Source: Rhodobiaceae bacterium (GTDB lineage Bacteria; Pseudomonadota; Alphaproteobacteria; Puniceispirillales; Puniceispirillaceae). From it: a stretch of 45,017 nt of DNA. Of the stretch, positions 24,335 to 32,734 are shown piece by piece. The notes below the pieces were generated by a model. That model was not told the origin of the DNA. It searched no databases and worked only from the letters and a program-made list of their open reading frames with translations. Each line of letters begins with the position of its first letter. Position 1 is the stretch's first letter. The position numbers were made by a program, and so were the translations under genes. The stretch spans positions 1-45,017 of the forward strand of contig JAAZUU010000003.1 of the NCBI GenBank assembly GCA_018624035.1, in the 5' to 3' direction.

Positions 24335-25330
24335 CTAGTGTGGGATGTCCACCGCCATGCTAGTTTGTGCTGATTTGAGTGCCGCCTCGGCAATCAACAG
24401 CGCGTTCAGCCCGTCTCGGCCAACCGGAATGCCACCCGTCTCACCACCAAGCGCGGCGATGAAAGCGTTGATTTCATTGGCATAGGCCGCCACATAGCGG
24501 GTCATAAAGAAATCATGCAGCGGCGGGCGCGTGTAGCCATCCGCTGTTGCCACCTCGATCCGCACCGGATGCTCATTCTCCGCCGCCGCCATGCCTTCAG
24601 ACCCGTGAATTTCCACCCTCTGGTCATAGCCATAGACAGCACGCCGCGAATTGGTGATCGACACCTGCCGCCCATCCTCCCAGCGCAGAATGGCGCTGGC
24701 GCTGTCATAATCGCCAAGAGTCGCGATCTGCGGGTCGGTTAGAACCGATCCGGTGGCAAGGACGCTGGTCGGCATGTCGCCCATCAGGAAGACGGCCATG
24801 TCGAAATCATGGATCATCATGTCCTTGAAAATGCCACCAGAGCGTTTGATGTATTCGCCCGGCGGCGCACCCGGGTCGCGTGAGGTGATGATGCCCATTT
24901 CAGGCATGCCGATGCGGCCATCCGCGATTGCCGCCCGCACTCCCATGAAATGCGGGTCAAATCGCCGGTTGAAACCGACCATCAGCGTCGCCTCCGTCTC
25001 CTCCACGACCTTCAGGCAATCGCGAACACGGCCGGAAACAAGATCAATCGGCTTTTCACAGAACACCGCCTTGCCGGCACGGGCGAACAATTCGATCTGC
25101 TGAGCATGAAGGTCTGTCGGTGTGCACAGAATGACGGCATCGATGTCGGCAGCCGCCGCGATGTCCTCGACACTGCGAATGTCGGCACCGTACTGATCCG
25201 AGACCAACCCGGCGGCCAAGTCGATCGGGTCATGAACGGCAGCCAGCGTGGCGTTGTCATTACCGGCAACGGCGCGGGCATGAACCTGGCCAATGCGACC
25301 GGCACCAAGAATGGCGAAACGAAGGGGCAT
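24335..25330 (-). CDS. iolG: Inositol 2-dehydrogenase-type oxidoreductase (IolG)
   Basis: A 331-residue Gfo/Idh/MocA protein. GAGRIGQVHA (9-18) is the NAD motif, CEKPID puts the catalytic lysine at 93, and GGIFKDMMIHDFDMA supplies Asp170 and His174, the spacing of the Asp/His pair in characterised IolG. The enzyme oxidises myo-inositol to 2-keto-myo-inositol, the substrate of IolE. It is not in the main operon but 6 kb away, behind galE and ugd and separated from ugd by 117 bases with no gene. ATG 25330 follows GGAG; 30 extra codons in the open frame are discarded. Confidence 0.85.
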   Translation of the reverse strand: MPLRFAILGAGRIGQVHARAVAGNDNATLAAVHDPIDLAAGLVSDQYGADIRSVEDIAAAADIDAVILCTPTDLHAQQIELFARAGKAVFCEKPIDLVSGRVRDCLKVVEETEATLMVGFNRRFDPHFMGVRAAIADGRIGMPEMGIITSRDPGAPPGEYIKRSGGIFKDMMIHDFDMAVFLMGDMPTSVLATGSVLTDPQIATLGDYDSASAILRWEDGRQVSITNSRRAVYGYDQRVEIHGSEGMAAAENEHPVRIEVATADGYTRPPLHDFFMTRYVAAYANEINAFIAALGGETGGIPVGRDGLNALLIAEAALKSAQTSMAVDIPH

Positions 25331-25774
25331 GCGGGAACTCCGGTCTGACATCAGGACTGATGCGAGCGATGTAGCACCGCAGGCCGGCAAGTTCAAACGA
25401 TAGAGCAGATGGGATGCCAACTAGAAACTGAGACAGCGCATCGACAGCCATTGCTGGGTGGTCACGCCGCTGCCGGACGCCCGATAGCCAAGCACGTCAT
25501 AAAGGTCCGCGGGCGCCGCCGGCGGCACCTCCATCTCGGTGGCGTCGTCGTCGGCGTCGGCCTCACGTCTCGGGCGGCGTCCCACATCCGGGCGGCCCTG
25601 GCTTGCTCTCGTCACTTCCATGGACAGGAATACGGCGCAATTCGATTTTGGTTTAGCGCCACCCGGCTTCTTTGGGTTTGCACCGCATGGGCCTTGCGCT
25701 TGCCCGATCCGGCTGTAGGTTAGGACTGGCGCGATCTGGCGCGGGCTTGTGAATGCCCGTTTGTGGAGTGACAA
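25331..25774. other. 444-base stretch without an assigned gene of known family
   Basis: The interval lies between iolG and a small membrane-protein gene that diverges from it. It holds one candidate small - strand gene (25421-25621, listed separately) and the leader of the membrane-protein gene. Apart from a GGAGTGA ribosome-binding site just before 25775 I see no clear promoter, terminator or repeat. Confidence 0.5.
25421..25621 (-). CDS. Possible small protein, 66 residues
   Basis: From the ATG at 25621 the frame encodes 66 residues: a basic/acidic low-complexity N-terminal half (RRPRREADADDDATEME), then PPAAPADLYDVLGYRASG and a C-terminal VTTQQWLSMRCLSF. Codon choice looks like that of neighbouring genes, with mostly G/C third positions, which is why I keep it. 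No strong ribosome-binding site precedes the ATG and the frame is open further upstream, across the divergent membrane-protein gene. No family is recognised. Confidence 0.35.
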   Translation of the reverse strand: MEVTRASQGRPDVGRRPRREADADDDATEMEVPPAAPADLYDVLGYRASGSGVTTQQWLSMRCLSF

Positions 25775-26074
25775 ATGCAGACCTTCGGATTTGAAAGCCG
25801 TGCCGGCCAGTTCACCTACCCGTTCCTGATCAGTGGCATGCTGCTGGTCCATCGCTATGTCTATCCGGCGCATCCGGAATGGCGGACGGCCGAATTCTAC
25901 CTGTCGATGGGATTGCTCGGCCTCTACATCGTGAGCCGTAAATTCATCAATGGTGAGACCCACGCCAGATGGTTCCGGCAGATCCGCATGCTGGAAAAGG
26001 GCATCGAGGTCTATATCGGCGTGAGCGTTGTGTCGTCGCTGATCTTCACGCTGATCATGTCGATGTTTGGTTAG
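25775..26074 (+). CDS. Small membrane protein of unknown function
   Basis: A 99-residue protein with about three hydrophobic stretches (residues 14-30, 40-58 and 76-97). A basic loop, HARWFRQIRMLEKG, lies before the last one. GGAGTGA sits shortly before the ATG, and the codon bias fits the genome, so it is probably real. I do not recognise the family. It stands alone between iolG and the glycan cluster, marking the boundary where base composition falls. Confidence 0.65.
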   Translation: MQTFGFESRAGQFTYPFLISGMLLVHRYVYPAHPEWRTAEFYLSMGLLGLYIVSRKFINGETHARWFRQIRMLEKGIEVYIGVSVVSSLIFTLIMSMFG

Positions 26075-26202
26075 AGGGTGGCTGGTAGCATCCCTATCAC
26101 GACCATCACACCGGTGCCTTTTCGACAGCATCATTAGTTAAAGAAGAGCTGGTCGCGGGCGAGCCTGAGTACCCCTACCATCTCGAATAGCAGGAACCTG
26201 AC

Positions 26203-28035
26203 TCAATCCATCTGGCGCAGCTTAAGGGAGGCCACATCCATGTTGTCGCCGATAGCGTCACGAAGTTCCTCAATAGACAACAGTGGCGTCATATCTTCTA
26301 AAGGCTGAGACACCAATTGGTTGTTGGATAGCCTTGTCACCCCGCATTTTGGCATCAGCTTTTCATCCTTGCGCAAAACGACATCAACAAGCAGTTGACC
26401 ATTAGCCTCGACAGCTCTTTTAAGCAGTGCCGAAATATCACTTTCGGCAGTAATCCGCATAAAATCGAACCCGAAACTGGCGGCCACTTTTTCAAAGTCC
26501 GGCACCTCGAGCTTGGAGGTGGACCCAGTACCGACAAACCGACTTTCAAAATAATTTTCCTGTGTAGCTCGGATTGAAGCATAGCCGCCATTATTCTGGA
26601 CAAAGATCGTCAATGGATTGTCCAGCGTCTTCAGCGACTGCAACTCCTGCAAGTTCATCATCATGCTACCGTCACTTTCAAACAGAAAACATTTTCCAGA
26701 TCCGGCCGCACTGGCACCCAGCAAAGCCGGGAGGCCGTAACCCATTGAACCAAGACCCGTCGTCAGGGCAATCCATTGGTCACTTTGGTTTCGAAAATGC
26801 GTGTAGAAAACCTCGATAGCCAGACCGGAACTGCCCGTAACAATCGTTTCTCCGCCGGTAAATGCGTCCGAAAGAGCTTCCATGAAATCATAGATGCTAA
26901 GGTCATCGTCACCGGCGCCAAGATAGGCGAACGTCTCTCTGGCAAATTTTGTGCGAATGCGATCTATATCCTCAAGCCATGCACGTCGTGATGTTGGAGC
27001 GCTATTCCCTTTTAGGCGTGATGACAGCAGGGGCACTAGCACAGACAGGTCCAGATTATAGGACGTGACCTTTGCCGGCATTTTCCGAAGCTCGGCGATA
27101 TCTATGTCGACGACAAATGTCTTAGCCTGTCGTGCAAATCGGTCAGCATTGAAGGCCGTCTGAATATTATCAAGACGACTTCCCAGTACGAGGACGAAAT
27201 CAGCTTTCTGGAGGATCATGTTGGGATAACGTTTGGCGACGACGCCAAAGCGGCCGCAGTTCAGCTTATGGTCGAACGGCAGGAAGTCGGCCATCGGCCA
27301 GGTAAGCGCGACAGGCAGGTCTTTGGCTTCAATCAGTTGGCGAAGGTTGTCTGATTGTCTGGCGCATTTCACGCCAAACCCGGGGATGATCACCGGTCTC
27401 TCAGCTTCTTGAAGAGCTTTTATTACATCGCTGACGCAGGTCTCCAGCCGCGATTGGTGTTCAGGATCATCCGCCTTTTCCTCATTTTGCGACGCGCTGA
27501 TCTCAGCATTATTAATCCGGGACTGAACATCCAGTGGCACCTCAAGAACTGCCGGACCAGGCCGCCCGTCGAGGGCAGCCTTCACAGCATCTTTCACATC
27601 ATCGAGAACGGTGTCCGCATGAAAGCAGGTTTTGGCAAATTTGGTAACGTTCCTGACCATGGAAACAAGGTCGATTTCCTGCGGGCCCTTTTGCCTCAGG
27701 TCCTGATCAAAATTATAGTCGGCGGTTTTAACCTGTCCGGCCAGAACGAGAACCGGGATGGAGTCAAGCCAAGCTCCGGATATGCCCGTGATCGCGTTTG
27801 TACTGCCCGGGCCGGTTGTTACGAGAGCAACGCCGAGGCGACCAGTGCGGCGAGCGTAATATTCCGCAGCAATCACCGCCGCCTGCTCATGATGAGTCGG
27901 AACGAATTCAATCCCCGGTTCGGCCCCCGCTGCATCTACCAGAAACATGTTGCCGCCTCCAGGAACAAGAAACACACGGTCAACGCCAAGCGACGAGAGA
28001 TAGGCAAAAATTTTGTTGGAGATTGTCGATTGCAT
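26203..28035 (-). CDS. Acetolactate synthase-like thiamine-diphosphate enzyme, YerE-type candidate
   Basis: A 610-residue protein with the three-domain layout of acetohydroxyacid synthases. Glu50 in PTHHEQAAVIAAEYYA is the cofactor-activating glutamate, the middle domain holds VIIPGFGVK and VLVLGSRLD, and the diphosphate motif runs from ESDGSMMMNLQEL to FVQNNGGYASI. The motif starts SDG where most have GDG. It lies among glycan genes and far from branched-chain amino acid genes. Yersinia YerE, a relative, adds a two-carbon unit from pyruvate to a CDP-3,6-dideoxy-4-ketohexose; with ddhB and ddhC 6 kb away that role is plausible. ATG 28035 is chosen over a TTG five codons upstream. Other ThDP chemistry cannot be excluded. 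Confidence 0.75.
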   Translation of the reverse strand: MQSTISNKIFAYLSSLGVDRVFLVPGGGNMFLVDAAGAEPGIEFVPTHHEQAAVIAAEYYARRTGRLGVALVTTGPGSTNAITGISGAWLDSIPVLVLAGQVKTADYNFDQDLRQKGPQEIDLVSMVRNVTKFAKTCFHADTVLDDVKDAVKAALDGRPGPAVLEVPLDVQSRINNAEISASQNEEKADDPEHQSRLETCVSDVIKALQEAERPVIIPGFGVKCARQSDNLRQLIEAKDLPVALTWPMADFLPFDHKLNCGRFGVVAKRYPNMILQKADFVLVLGSRLDNIQTAFNADRFARQAKTFVVDIDIAELRKMPAKVTSYNLDLSVLVPLLSSRLKGNSAPTSRRAWLEDIDRIRTKFARETFAYLGAGDDDLSIYDFMEALSDAFTGGETIVTGSSGLAIEVFYTHFRNQSDQWIALTTGLGSMGYGLPALLGASAAGSGKCFLFESDGSMMMNLQELQSLKTLDNPLTIFVQNNGGYASIRATQENYFESRFVGTGSTSKLEVPDFEKVAASFGFDFMRITAESDISALLKRAVEANGQLLVDVVLRKDEKLMPKCGVTRLSNNQLVSQPLEDMTPLLSIEELRDAIGDNMDVASLKLRQMD

Positions 28036-28190
28036 GTTACAGATGTCCAAGGCCGATGACTTAAGTTAGGCCCTGAGGGCCCCGGGAAACGATGGGGACG
28101 TCACAAACCGCGACCTGCGGCTTGGTGATGTATTCGGGTATCTCTTGTACTAGACAAAGAGTTGCAACTTCAACGCAAGAAACAAGAAAC

Positions 28191-29126
28191 ATGACAACCA
28201 CGGCTCTAGTAATTGCGACACGGGACCGCCCGCAAATGCTGCTCCAGACCGTCGAATCTGCCATTAAGCAGTCGGTTCCCTTCACACGTATCGTTATTTC
28301 GGAAAACAGCTCATCGGAGGAAGCGCGGCAAATCACCATTGACGCCTTGCAGCCCTACTTAAGACAACATCCTAAGAAGTTCTTCATCGTACTACCACCA
28401 TCAGACCTCCCATCTGATGAACACACAGCATACATGCAAAGGCATATTCTCGGAGAAGAGGATTACACGGTCCTGTTTCATGACGATGATCTCATGGAAT
28501 CTACCTATCACACCGCGCTTCGCCAGATTTTAGACAACAACAAAGACATCGTCGGTGTGTCCTGTAACGCCAGACTGTTAAATGGACAGGACTTAACCAG
28601 ACAGACGACAATGGGTTCGTGGTCGGGCACGTTGGAAATAGTTTCTCCGACTGAGCTTCTCTCTACATATATGGATTTTAGCCGCATCGGCCCGCCGCCG
28701 CTGTGCGGCTACATGCATCGGACGAGCGTTCTAAAACAACTATCGTTTAGTCGATTCTACGGGGGCAAGTATTCAGATGTTGCGGCACTGACCCAACTTG
28801 TAGCGCACGGAACGATTATGTGGCTTTCTACGGCCCACATGCAGTATCGAGTCCACCCTGGCCAGAACAGTCAGACGGTGAGTACGAGAGACTATCGTTC
28901 ATTGATCAACTACTTGGTCGACAACAAATGGCTTCCCGCAACCTCACCCCTTCTTAGATCTTATCGATTTAAGCATCTTCGACTGAAACTTGGGATGATG
29001 GATAAAAAAACAAAGATACGATCGATCATATTGGTCAGACGTTATCTGCTCAGCGAAGTACTATTCAGATATATCTTCAAACCCGGGTTTTATCTTCATC
29101 TTGCCCGACTATTGTTTCGAAGCTAG
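28191..29126 (+). CDS. Glycosyltransferase family 2
   Basis: A 311-residue GT-A fold glycosyltransferase. The N-terminus TTTALVIATRDRPQMLLQTVESAI is the nucleotide-sugar-binding strand of GT2 enzymes, and LFHDDDLME carries the metal-binding Asp cluster. The C-terminal 60 residues are basic with a hydrophobic tail, suggesting membrane association. The open frame extends upstream to 28092, but alignment to GT2 and the conserved start strand favour ATG 28191; the ribosome-binding site is weak. It is divergent from the ThDP enzyme and followed nine bases later by a CgeB-like transferase. Confidence 0.8.
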   Translation: MTTTALVIATRDRPQMLLQTVESAIKQSVPFTRIVISENSSSEEARQITIDALQPYLRQHPKKFFIVLPPSDLPSDEHTAYMQRHILGEEDYTVLFHDDDLMESTYHTALRQILDNNKDIVGVSCNARLLNGQDLTRQTTMGSWSGTLEIVSPTELLSTYMDFSRIGPPPLCGYMHRTSVLKQLSFSRFYGGKYSDVAALTQLVAHGTIMWLSTAHMQYRVHPGQNSQTVSTRDYRSLINYLVDNKWLPATSPLLRSYRFKHLRLKLGMMDKKTKIRSIILVRRYLLSEVLFRYIFKPGFYLHLARLLFRS

Positions 29127-29135
29127 GGGATCAAA

Positions 29136-30125
29136 ATGTCAGATCGCAAAGTCTATTTCGCGGCAGCCGGTTTCGCTTACAATGACAGAAGGAGAGGGCA
29201 TTCCTATGAAAAGTCGGTTCTTTTCAAGTGCGCAAAGGATGTGTTTCCAAACGCAGAGCTGGTTGATGTCTACAATGCAGGTTCACATAAGCCTCTCTTA
29301 AACAAAATCAGGCAACATAGCCAGAAAGACAGGCCACTAGTAGTTTACGTGCCGTTCAGGGCATTGCTGGGGCCTGTTGAATTGCGAGAGATCAAAGAAC
29401 ATGCCGATATCGGCATTCTACATCTTGACGATACATGGCGGACAGATCTCGTTTCGATATACCTGAACTATTGCGACTGGTTCACGACGAGTGATCCGAA
29501 CCACAGATGGCGGTATCGGGGGCGGCATGCCCTAAAGAGCAGGTTTCTGCCTTTCGGCTATGATGCCGAGGCTGCAACAAGGTTTTCCAGGCCCTTTGCA
29601 GATCGTGACGTCCAACTGTCATTCGTTGGCGCGCGAGATCGCTACCGCGAATACATCGTCAAGAAACTCGCTTCGCAGGGCATCGAGGTATCCTGTTATG
29701 GGGCCGGCTGGCCGGCCGGGTCGCTTTCGCAGGAAAATTTCTACGACGTGATCGGTCGCTCCAGATTTGCCTTAAACCTCAGCAACTCTACTAGCTGGGA
29801 TGCAAGATTTCTGCTTCGTTACCCAATGGCGCTCGCGCGTAACCTAAAAAGCAACAAGACCGTTGAGCAGTTGAAGGCACGGCATTCAGAAATTGCCGCC
29901 CTTGGCGCCTGCCAGTTCAGCTTCTACACGAGTGGTATCGAGCATCTTTTCGATATCGGCAGGGAAATCTATGTCTATCCGAACATTGATGAACTCGCCT
30001 ATATGATCACCCGAATCACCGACGATGAGGCTGCCATGGCCGCTTCAAGAGCGTCCAATAAGGTGGCGGCCCTTTCCTATCAAAGGCAATTCAGCGAGCT
30101 TTTTGCGCTTCAAAAATTGACATAG
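29136..30125 (+). CDS. CgeB-like glycosyltransferase (GT-B fold)
   Basis: A 329-residue protein. The C-terminal part, with RHSEIAALGACQFSFYTSGIEHLFDIGREIYVYPNIDELAYMI (given here only as landmarks: RHSEIAALG near 246, EHLFDIG near 268, VYPNIDEL near 280), follows the 'spore maturation CgeB' / Glyco_trans_1_2 pattern, in which an R-x-x-E-x-x-A-x-G loop binds the donor. AGGGGAT lies just before the ATG. It likely adds a sugar during surface-glycan assembly; donor and acceptor are unknown. It forms a two-gene + strand unit with the GT2 before it and converges on another GT2. Confidence 0.72.
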   Translation: MSDRKVYFAAAGFAYNDRRRGHSYEKSVLFKCAKDVFPNAELVDVYNAGSHKPLLNKIRQHSQKDRPLVVYVPFRALLGPVELREIKEHADIGILHLDDTWRTDLVSIYLNYCDWFTTSDPNHRWRYRGRHALKSRFLPFGYDAEAATRFSRPFADRDVQLSFVGARDRYREYIVKKLASQGIEVSCYGAGWPAGSLSQENFYDVIGRSRFALNLSNSTSWDARFLLRYPMALARNLKSNKTVEQLKARHSEIAALGACQFSFYTSGIEHLFDIGREIYVYPNIDELAYMITRITDDEAAMAASRASNKVAALSYQRQFSELFALQKLT

Positions 30126-30133
30126 GCTCTTGC

Positions 30134-30150
30134 GACCACATCCTGTGGTC
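30134..30150. terminator. Small hairpin between convergent glycosyltransferase genes
   Basis: GACCACA-TCC-TGTGGTC is a perfect seven-pair inverted repeat nine bases after one stop codon and overlapping the other. No U-tract follows on either strand, so it is at best a weak bidirectional terminator. Confidence 0.35.
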
Positions 30151-31090
30151 ACCGACGAAGCCTGATTGCCAGCGTAAGAAGACCGTAGAGTTTTCGGACG
30201 ATTGGCTGCGGCAAGACGAACGCCACCCTGATTAGCATCCTAACAAGTTTCCTGACCTTATACTTTTCCTGCCAAAGGATGAGGAAAAGTGGCAATTCTC
30301 TGAACCCGTTGGAACGTGCCTGCAATATCGTCAGCAACAGACGTACACCACCGGATTTCCGCACCTCGGCCGCAGGAAAGGCAAGTTCTGGATATCTCTC
30401 GTGATAACTTTCAATAAGAGAGCAATATTCAACATACTGCTTAATGATATCCGATCGCATCCACCATCCTGTGCTATGCGCGCTGCGCCAAATGACCGGC
30501 TGCGAAATGACAGATGTTTTCCCTCCAGCGAGCGCGGCGCCCCGGATAGCCAATTCCACATGCCCCCACTCAAACCCGATCAGGGGATCCCTAACCGTCT
30601 CTCGAAGCACCTTTCCATCGAACAGATGACCGGAGAGCACTTTGTTGAAAAACCCGGAATCTGTTGACTGCCAATTTCCGATTCGTGTTTCCAAAGAGAA
30701 GCACATGGCCTCATGGTCAACGAGCAATACACCCATATTCAGTTCGTCGTCCAAAAATTTTTCAATAGCAAGACCGAGGCCGGGTTGGGCTATGTCGCCG
30801 CATCCCATCAGGAGGCAAACATCTTGAGACGCATGCGAGATCGTGAATTTTAGCGAGTCGTCGTATTCGAGGTAACCTTCGTTTGTCCCGATTGAGAATG
30901 TATGACAGCCGATATCGCAAAAGGGCGCCAAAAGGTCAGCCTCCCCAAAATCGCAGTGGTTCAATCCGACGACAAACTCACACTGTATTGACGGCGTTTC
31001 GGCAAGTGCCGCAAGAACCGAGGAAATAGTGGCCCGAAGACCTTCCAGGTCACGATAACAGGGAATGCATATCGAGATTGCCCGTGCCAT
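30149..31090 (-). CDS. Glycosyltransferase family 2-like protein
   Basis: A 313-residue GT-A-type protein that begins ARAISICIPCYRDLEGLRATISSVL, the usual GT2 entry strand. Where most GT2 enzymes have a D-x-D, this one has LLMGCGDIAQPG, so only one aspartate is obvious at the metal site. A conserved-looking VIWRSAHSTGWWMRSD follows. The C-terminal 50 residues are basic and hydrophobic, consistent with membrane attachment. It is the last gene of the long - strand glycan operon, separated from the NeuB-cupin gene by a 106-base spacer with a strong inverted repeat. Confidence 0.75.
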   Translation of the reverse strand: MARAISICIPCYRDLEGLRATISSVLAALAETPSIQCEFVVGLNHCDFGEADLLAPFCDIGCHTFSIGTNEGYLEYDDSLKFTISHASQDVCLLMGCGDIAQPGLGLAIEKFLDDELNMGVLLVDHEAMCFSLETRIGNWQSTDSGFFNKVLSGHLFDGKVLRETVRDPLIGFEWGHVELAIRGAALAGGKTSVISQPVIWRSAHSTGWWMRSDIIKQYVEYCSLIESYHERYPELAFPAAEVRKSGGVRLLLTILQARSNGFRELPLFLILWQEKYKVRKLVRMLIRVAFVLPQPIVRKLYGLLTLAIRLRR

Positions 31091-31108
31091 GCCATGCCCT
31101 ACCCTACT

Positions 31109-31140
31109 CGGCCACCAGATCGATCATCCTCTGGTGGCCG
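31109..31140. repeat. 11-bp perfect inverted repeat in the NeuB-GT2 spacer
   Basis: CGGCCACCAGA and TCTGGTGGCCG flank a 10-base loop between the stop of the NeuB-cupin gene and the start of the downstream GT2. No U-tract follows on the - strand. It could stabilise or process the transcript, or serve as a rho-dependent pause. Confidence 0.6.
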
Positions 31141-31196
31141 CCCATTCTGGTAATCTCCAAGCGCTCTCGACGCCCCAGAGAGAAACGAAGAATGCG

Positions 31197-32711
31197 TTAT
31201 CCAGCGGCAGTCCAGAAATTGATGAAGGTCTTGCGCTTGGCGTTCTCGGCAATCGCCGGATCCGTGTAATACGAGTCATCGACGAAATGTGTCGAGGAGA
31301 TTTCCTCGATAACACATCCGTTTGACGTCGAGAACGCATGCCTAACGCCGGGTTCAATTGTAACCACATCGCCCGGCTTCGCAACCTTGCTGTCACCGTC
31401 GAGAACAAGATCCACGCTGCCATGGACAACGTGGAACGTCTCTTTCTTCTTTTCGTGATACTGCTCGGGGTGGTTCTGCCCAGGCAGCATGATCAGGACC
31501 TTCTTGCAATATTCCTCGTTGACTACGGTAACCATCGACATGCCCGTCTCGTTGAACTTCTCCAGACCGTAGTGGTGCGACACCTCGAGCATGGCGCCTT
31601 TCGGAAGAACGATTCCCGCGTCCGAGGTAAACCTCGCGACCTTCCGGACAATGTCCAGCACTTCGGACCGAGAATCCAAAAGCTGACAATTGCTCTCGTT
31701 CACCGACTTGTTGGCTGGAATCGGCTCGGTCGTGGTGAAAGCAACATATTTGGAGAAGTCATTGGCGACATAATCGCCCTTCGCATACGGGATGGAGAAA
31801 TACAGATCGTCACGCGTTAGAACCGTATTGGCCGGCACGTCATGTTTAACGAACATGGCGCGCTGCAAATCACGAAGGTGCAGCACCTCCGCCTCGGTGT
31901 TTTCAACCTTGGCGTCCATGAGCCCTACTGAAACGACCGTCTGCCGCAACTCATTCAGCCAGGTGTCAAGGTCCTGCGGACTTGCCGAATATGCGTTCTT
32001 TCCATAGGAGTTCGTTTCCAGCGCCACATGCTTTTCAAAAACCCGTGCGCCAAGACAGAAAGCCGTGCCTCCAGTACTTGTCAAACTCGGATCCTCATGG
32101 GTGGAATAGCCGATCCTCAGGCCCGGATAACGAGCTTTGTAGTAGGCAATCTGGCCGATGTTCAACTGCTCGTAAGGTGTCGGATAAAGACCAACACAAT
32201 GCATCATCGTCGCACTAACATCGCGATTGGTGAAGAAGGAAACCATGTTGTCGATGTTCGCCTGGTTGGCGCCAGCTGTGGAAAATATCACCGACTTTCC
32301 TGCATTTGCTATTTCTTCGAGAAGTGGCCAATCCGCAAGTGAACAACTGGCGATCTTGATGATGTCAACACCGAATTTCAATGTCCGCGCCACTGACGTC
32401 TCGTCAAAGGGCGTGATGATCAACATGAAGCCGTTATCGCGACCGCAATCGATAAGTTCCTGCCATTCGTCATTCGTCAACACTGTCTCTTCGAAGCGCT
32501 TGACGAATTTCAGGTCAGAACCTTTGTAGTCAGGATGAATAAATGAATTCAGATCTCGAAACTGATACTTGACAGCAAAATCGAAATGTTCCCGATATGC
32601 GTCCACAACCTCCGCCATAGCGTTGGTCAGAGCCTTACCGTGGGCGATGTCACCCATGTGATTATTGGCGATTTCGAGGATAACAAGTGGCTTTTCAGCA
32701 GAACTAGGCAT
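31197..32711 (-). CDS. NeuB-family sialic/ulosonic acid synthase fused to a C-terminal cupin
   Basis: A 504-residue multidomain protein. Residues about 10-255 are a NeuB TIM barrel (LEIANNHMG at 12-20, FAVKYQFRD, ITPFDE, IKIASCSL, HCVGLYPTP, GYSTHED, VFEKHV), which condenses phosphoenolpyruvate with an amino- or deoxy-sugar. Residues about 270-345 resemble the SAF antifreeze-like domain (RAMFVKHDVPANTVLTRDDL). Residues about 380-490 form a cupin with the metal pattern HPEQYHEKKKETFHV and IEPGVRHAFS, like D-lyxose isomerase. ATG 32711 follows AAAGGATC. No CMP-sugar synthetase or NeuC is nearby, so the acid made and its activation are unknown. Confidence 0.82.
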   Translation of the reverse strand: MPSSAEKPLVILEIANNHMGDIAHGKALTNAMAEVVDAYREHFDFAVKYQFRDLNSFIHPDYKGSDLKFVKRFEETVLTNDEWQELIDCGRDNGFMLIITPFDETSVARTLKFGVDIIKIASCSLADWPLLEEIANAGKSVIFSTAGANQANIDNMVSFFTNRDVSATMMHCVGLYPTPYEQLNIGQIAYYKARYPGLRIGYSTHEDPSLTSTGGTAFCLGARVFEKHVALETNSYGKNAYSASPQDLDTWLNELRQTVVSVGLMDAKVENTEAEVLHLRDLQRAMFVKHDVPANTVLTRDDLYFSIPYAKGDYVANDFSKYVAFTTTEPIPANKSVNESNCQLLDSRSEVLDIVRKVARFTSDAGIVLPKGAMLEVSHHYGLEKFNETGMSMVTVVNEEYCKKVLIMLPGQNHPEQYHEKKKETFHVVHGSVDLVLDGDSKVAKPGDVVTIEPGVRHAFSTSNGCVIEEISSTHFVDDSYYTDPAIAENAKRKTFINFWTAAG

Positions 32712-32734
32712 TTGCCCGATCCTTTTTCAAGTGG

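Noticed and set aside
25622-26134. Upstream extension of the small - strand ORF across the membrane-protein gene
   Set aside because: The extension is antisense to a plausible + strand gene and has shadow-like composition; only the part up to the ATG at 25621 is kept as a candidate.
28069-28081. GGCCC-TGA-GGGCC hairpin between the ThDP enzyme and GT2 starts
   Set aside because: Only five pairs and upstream of both divergent genes, so it does not fit a terminator; no known operator is recognised.
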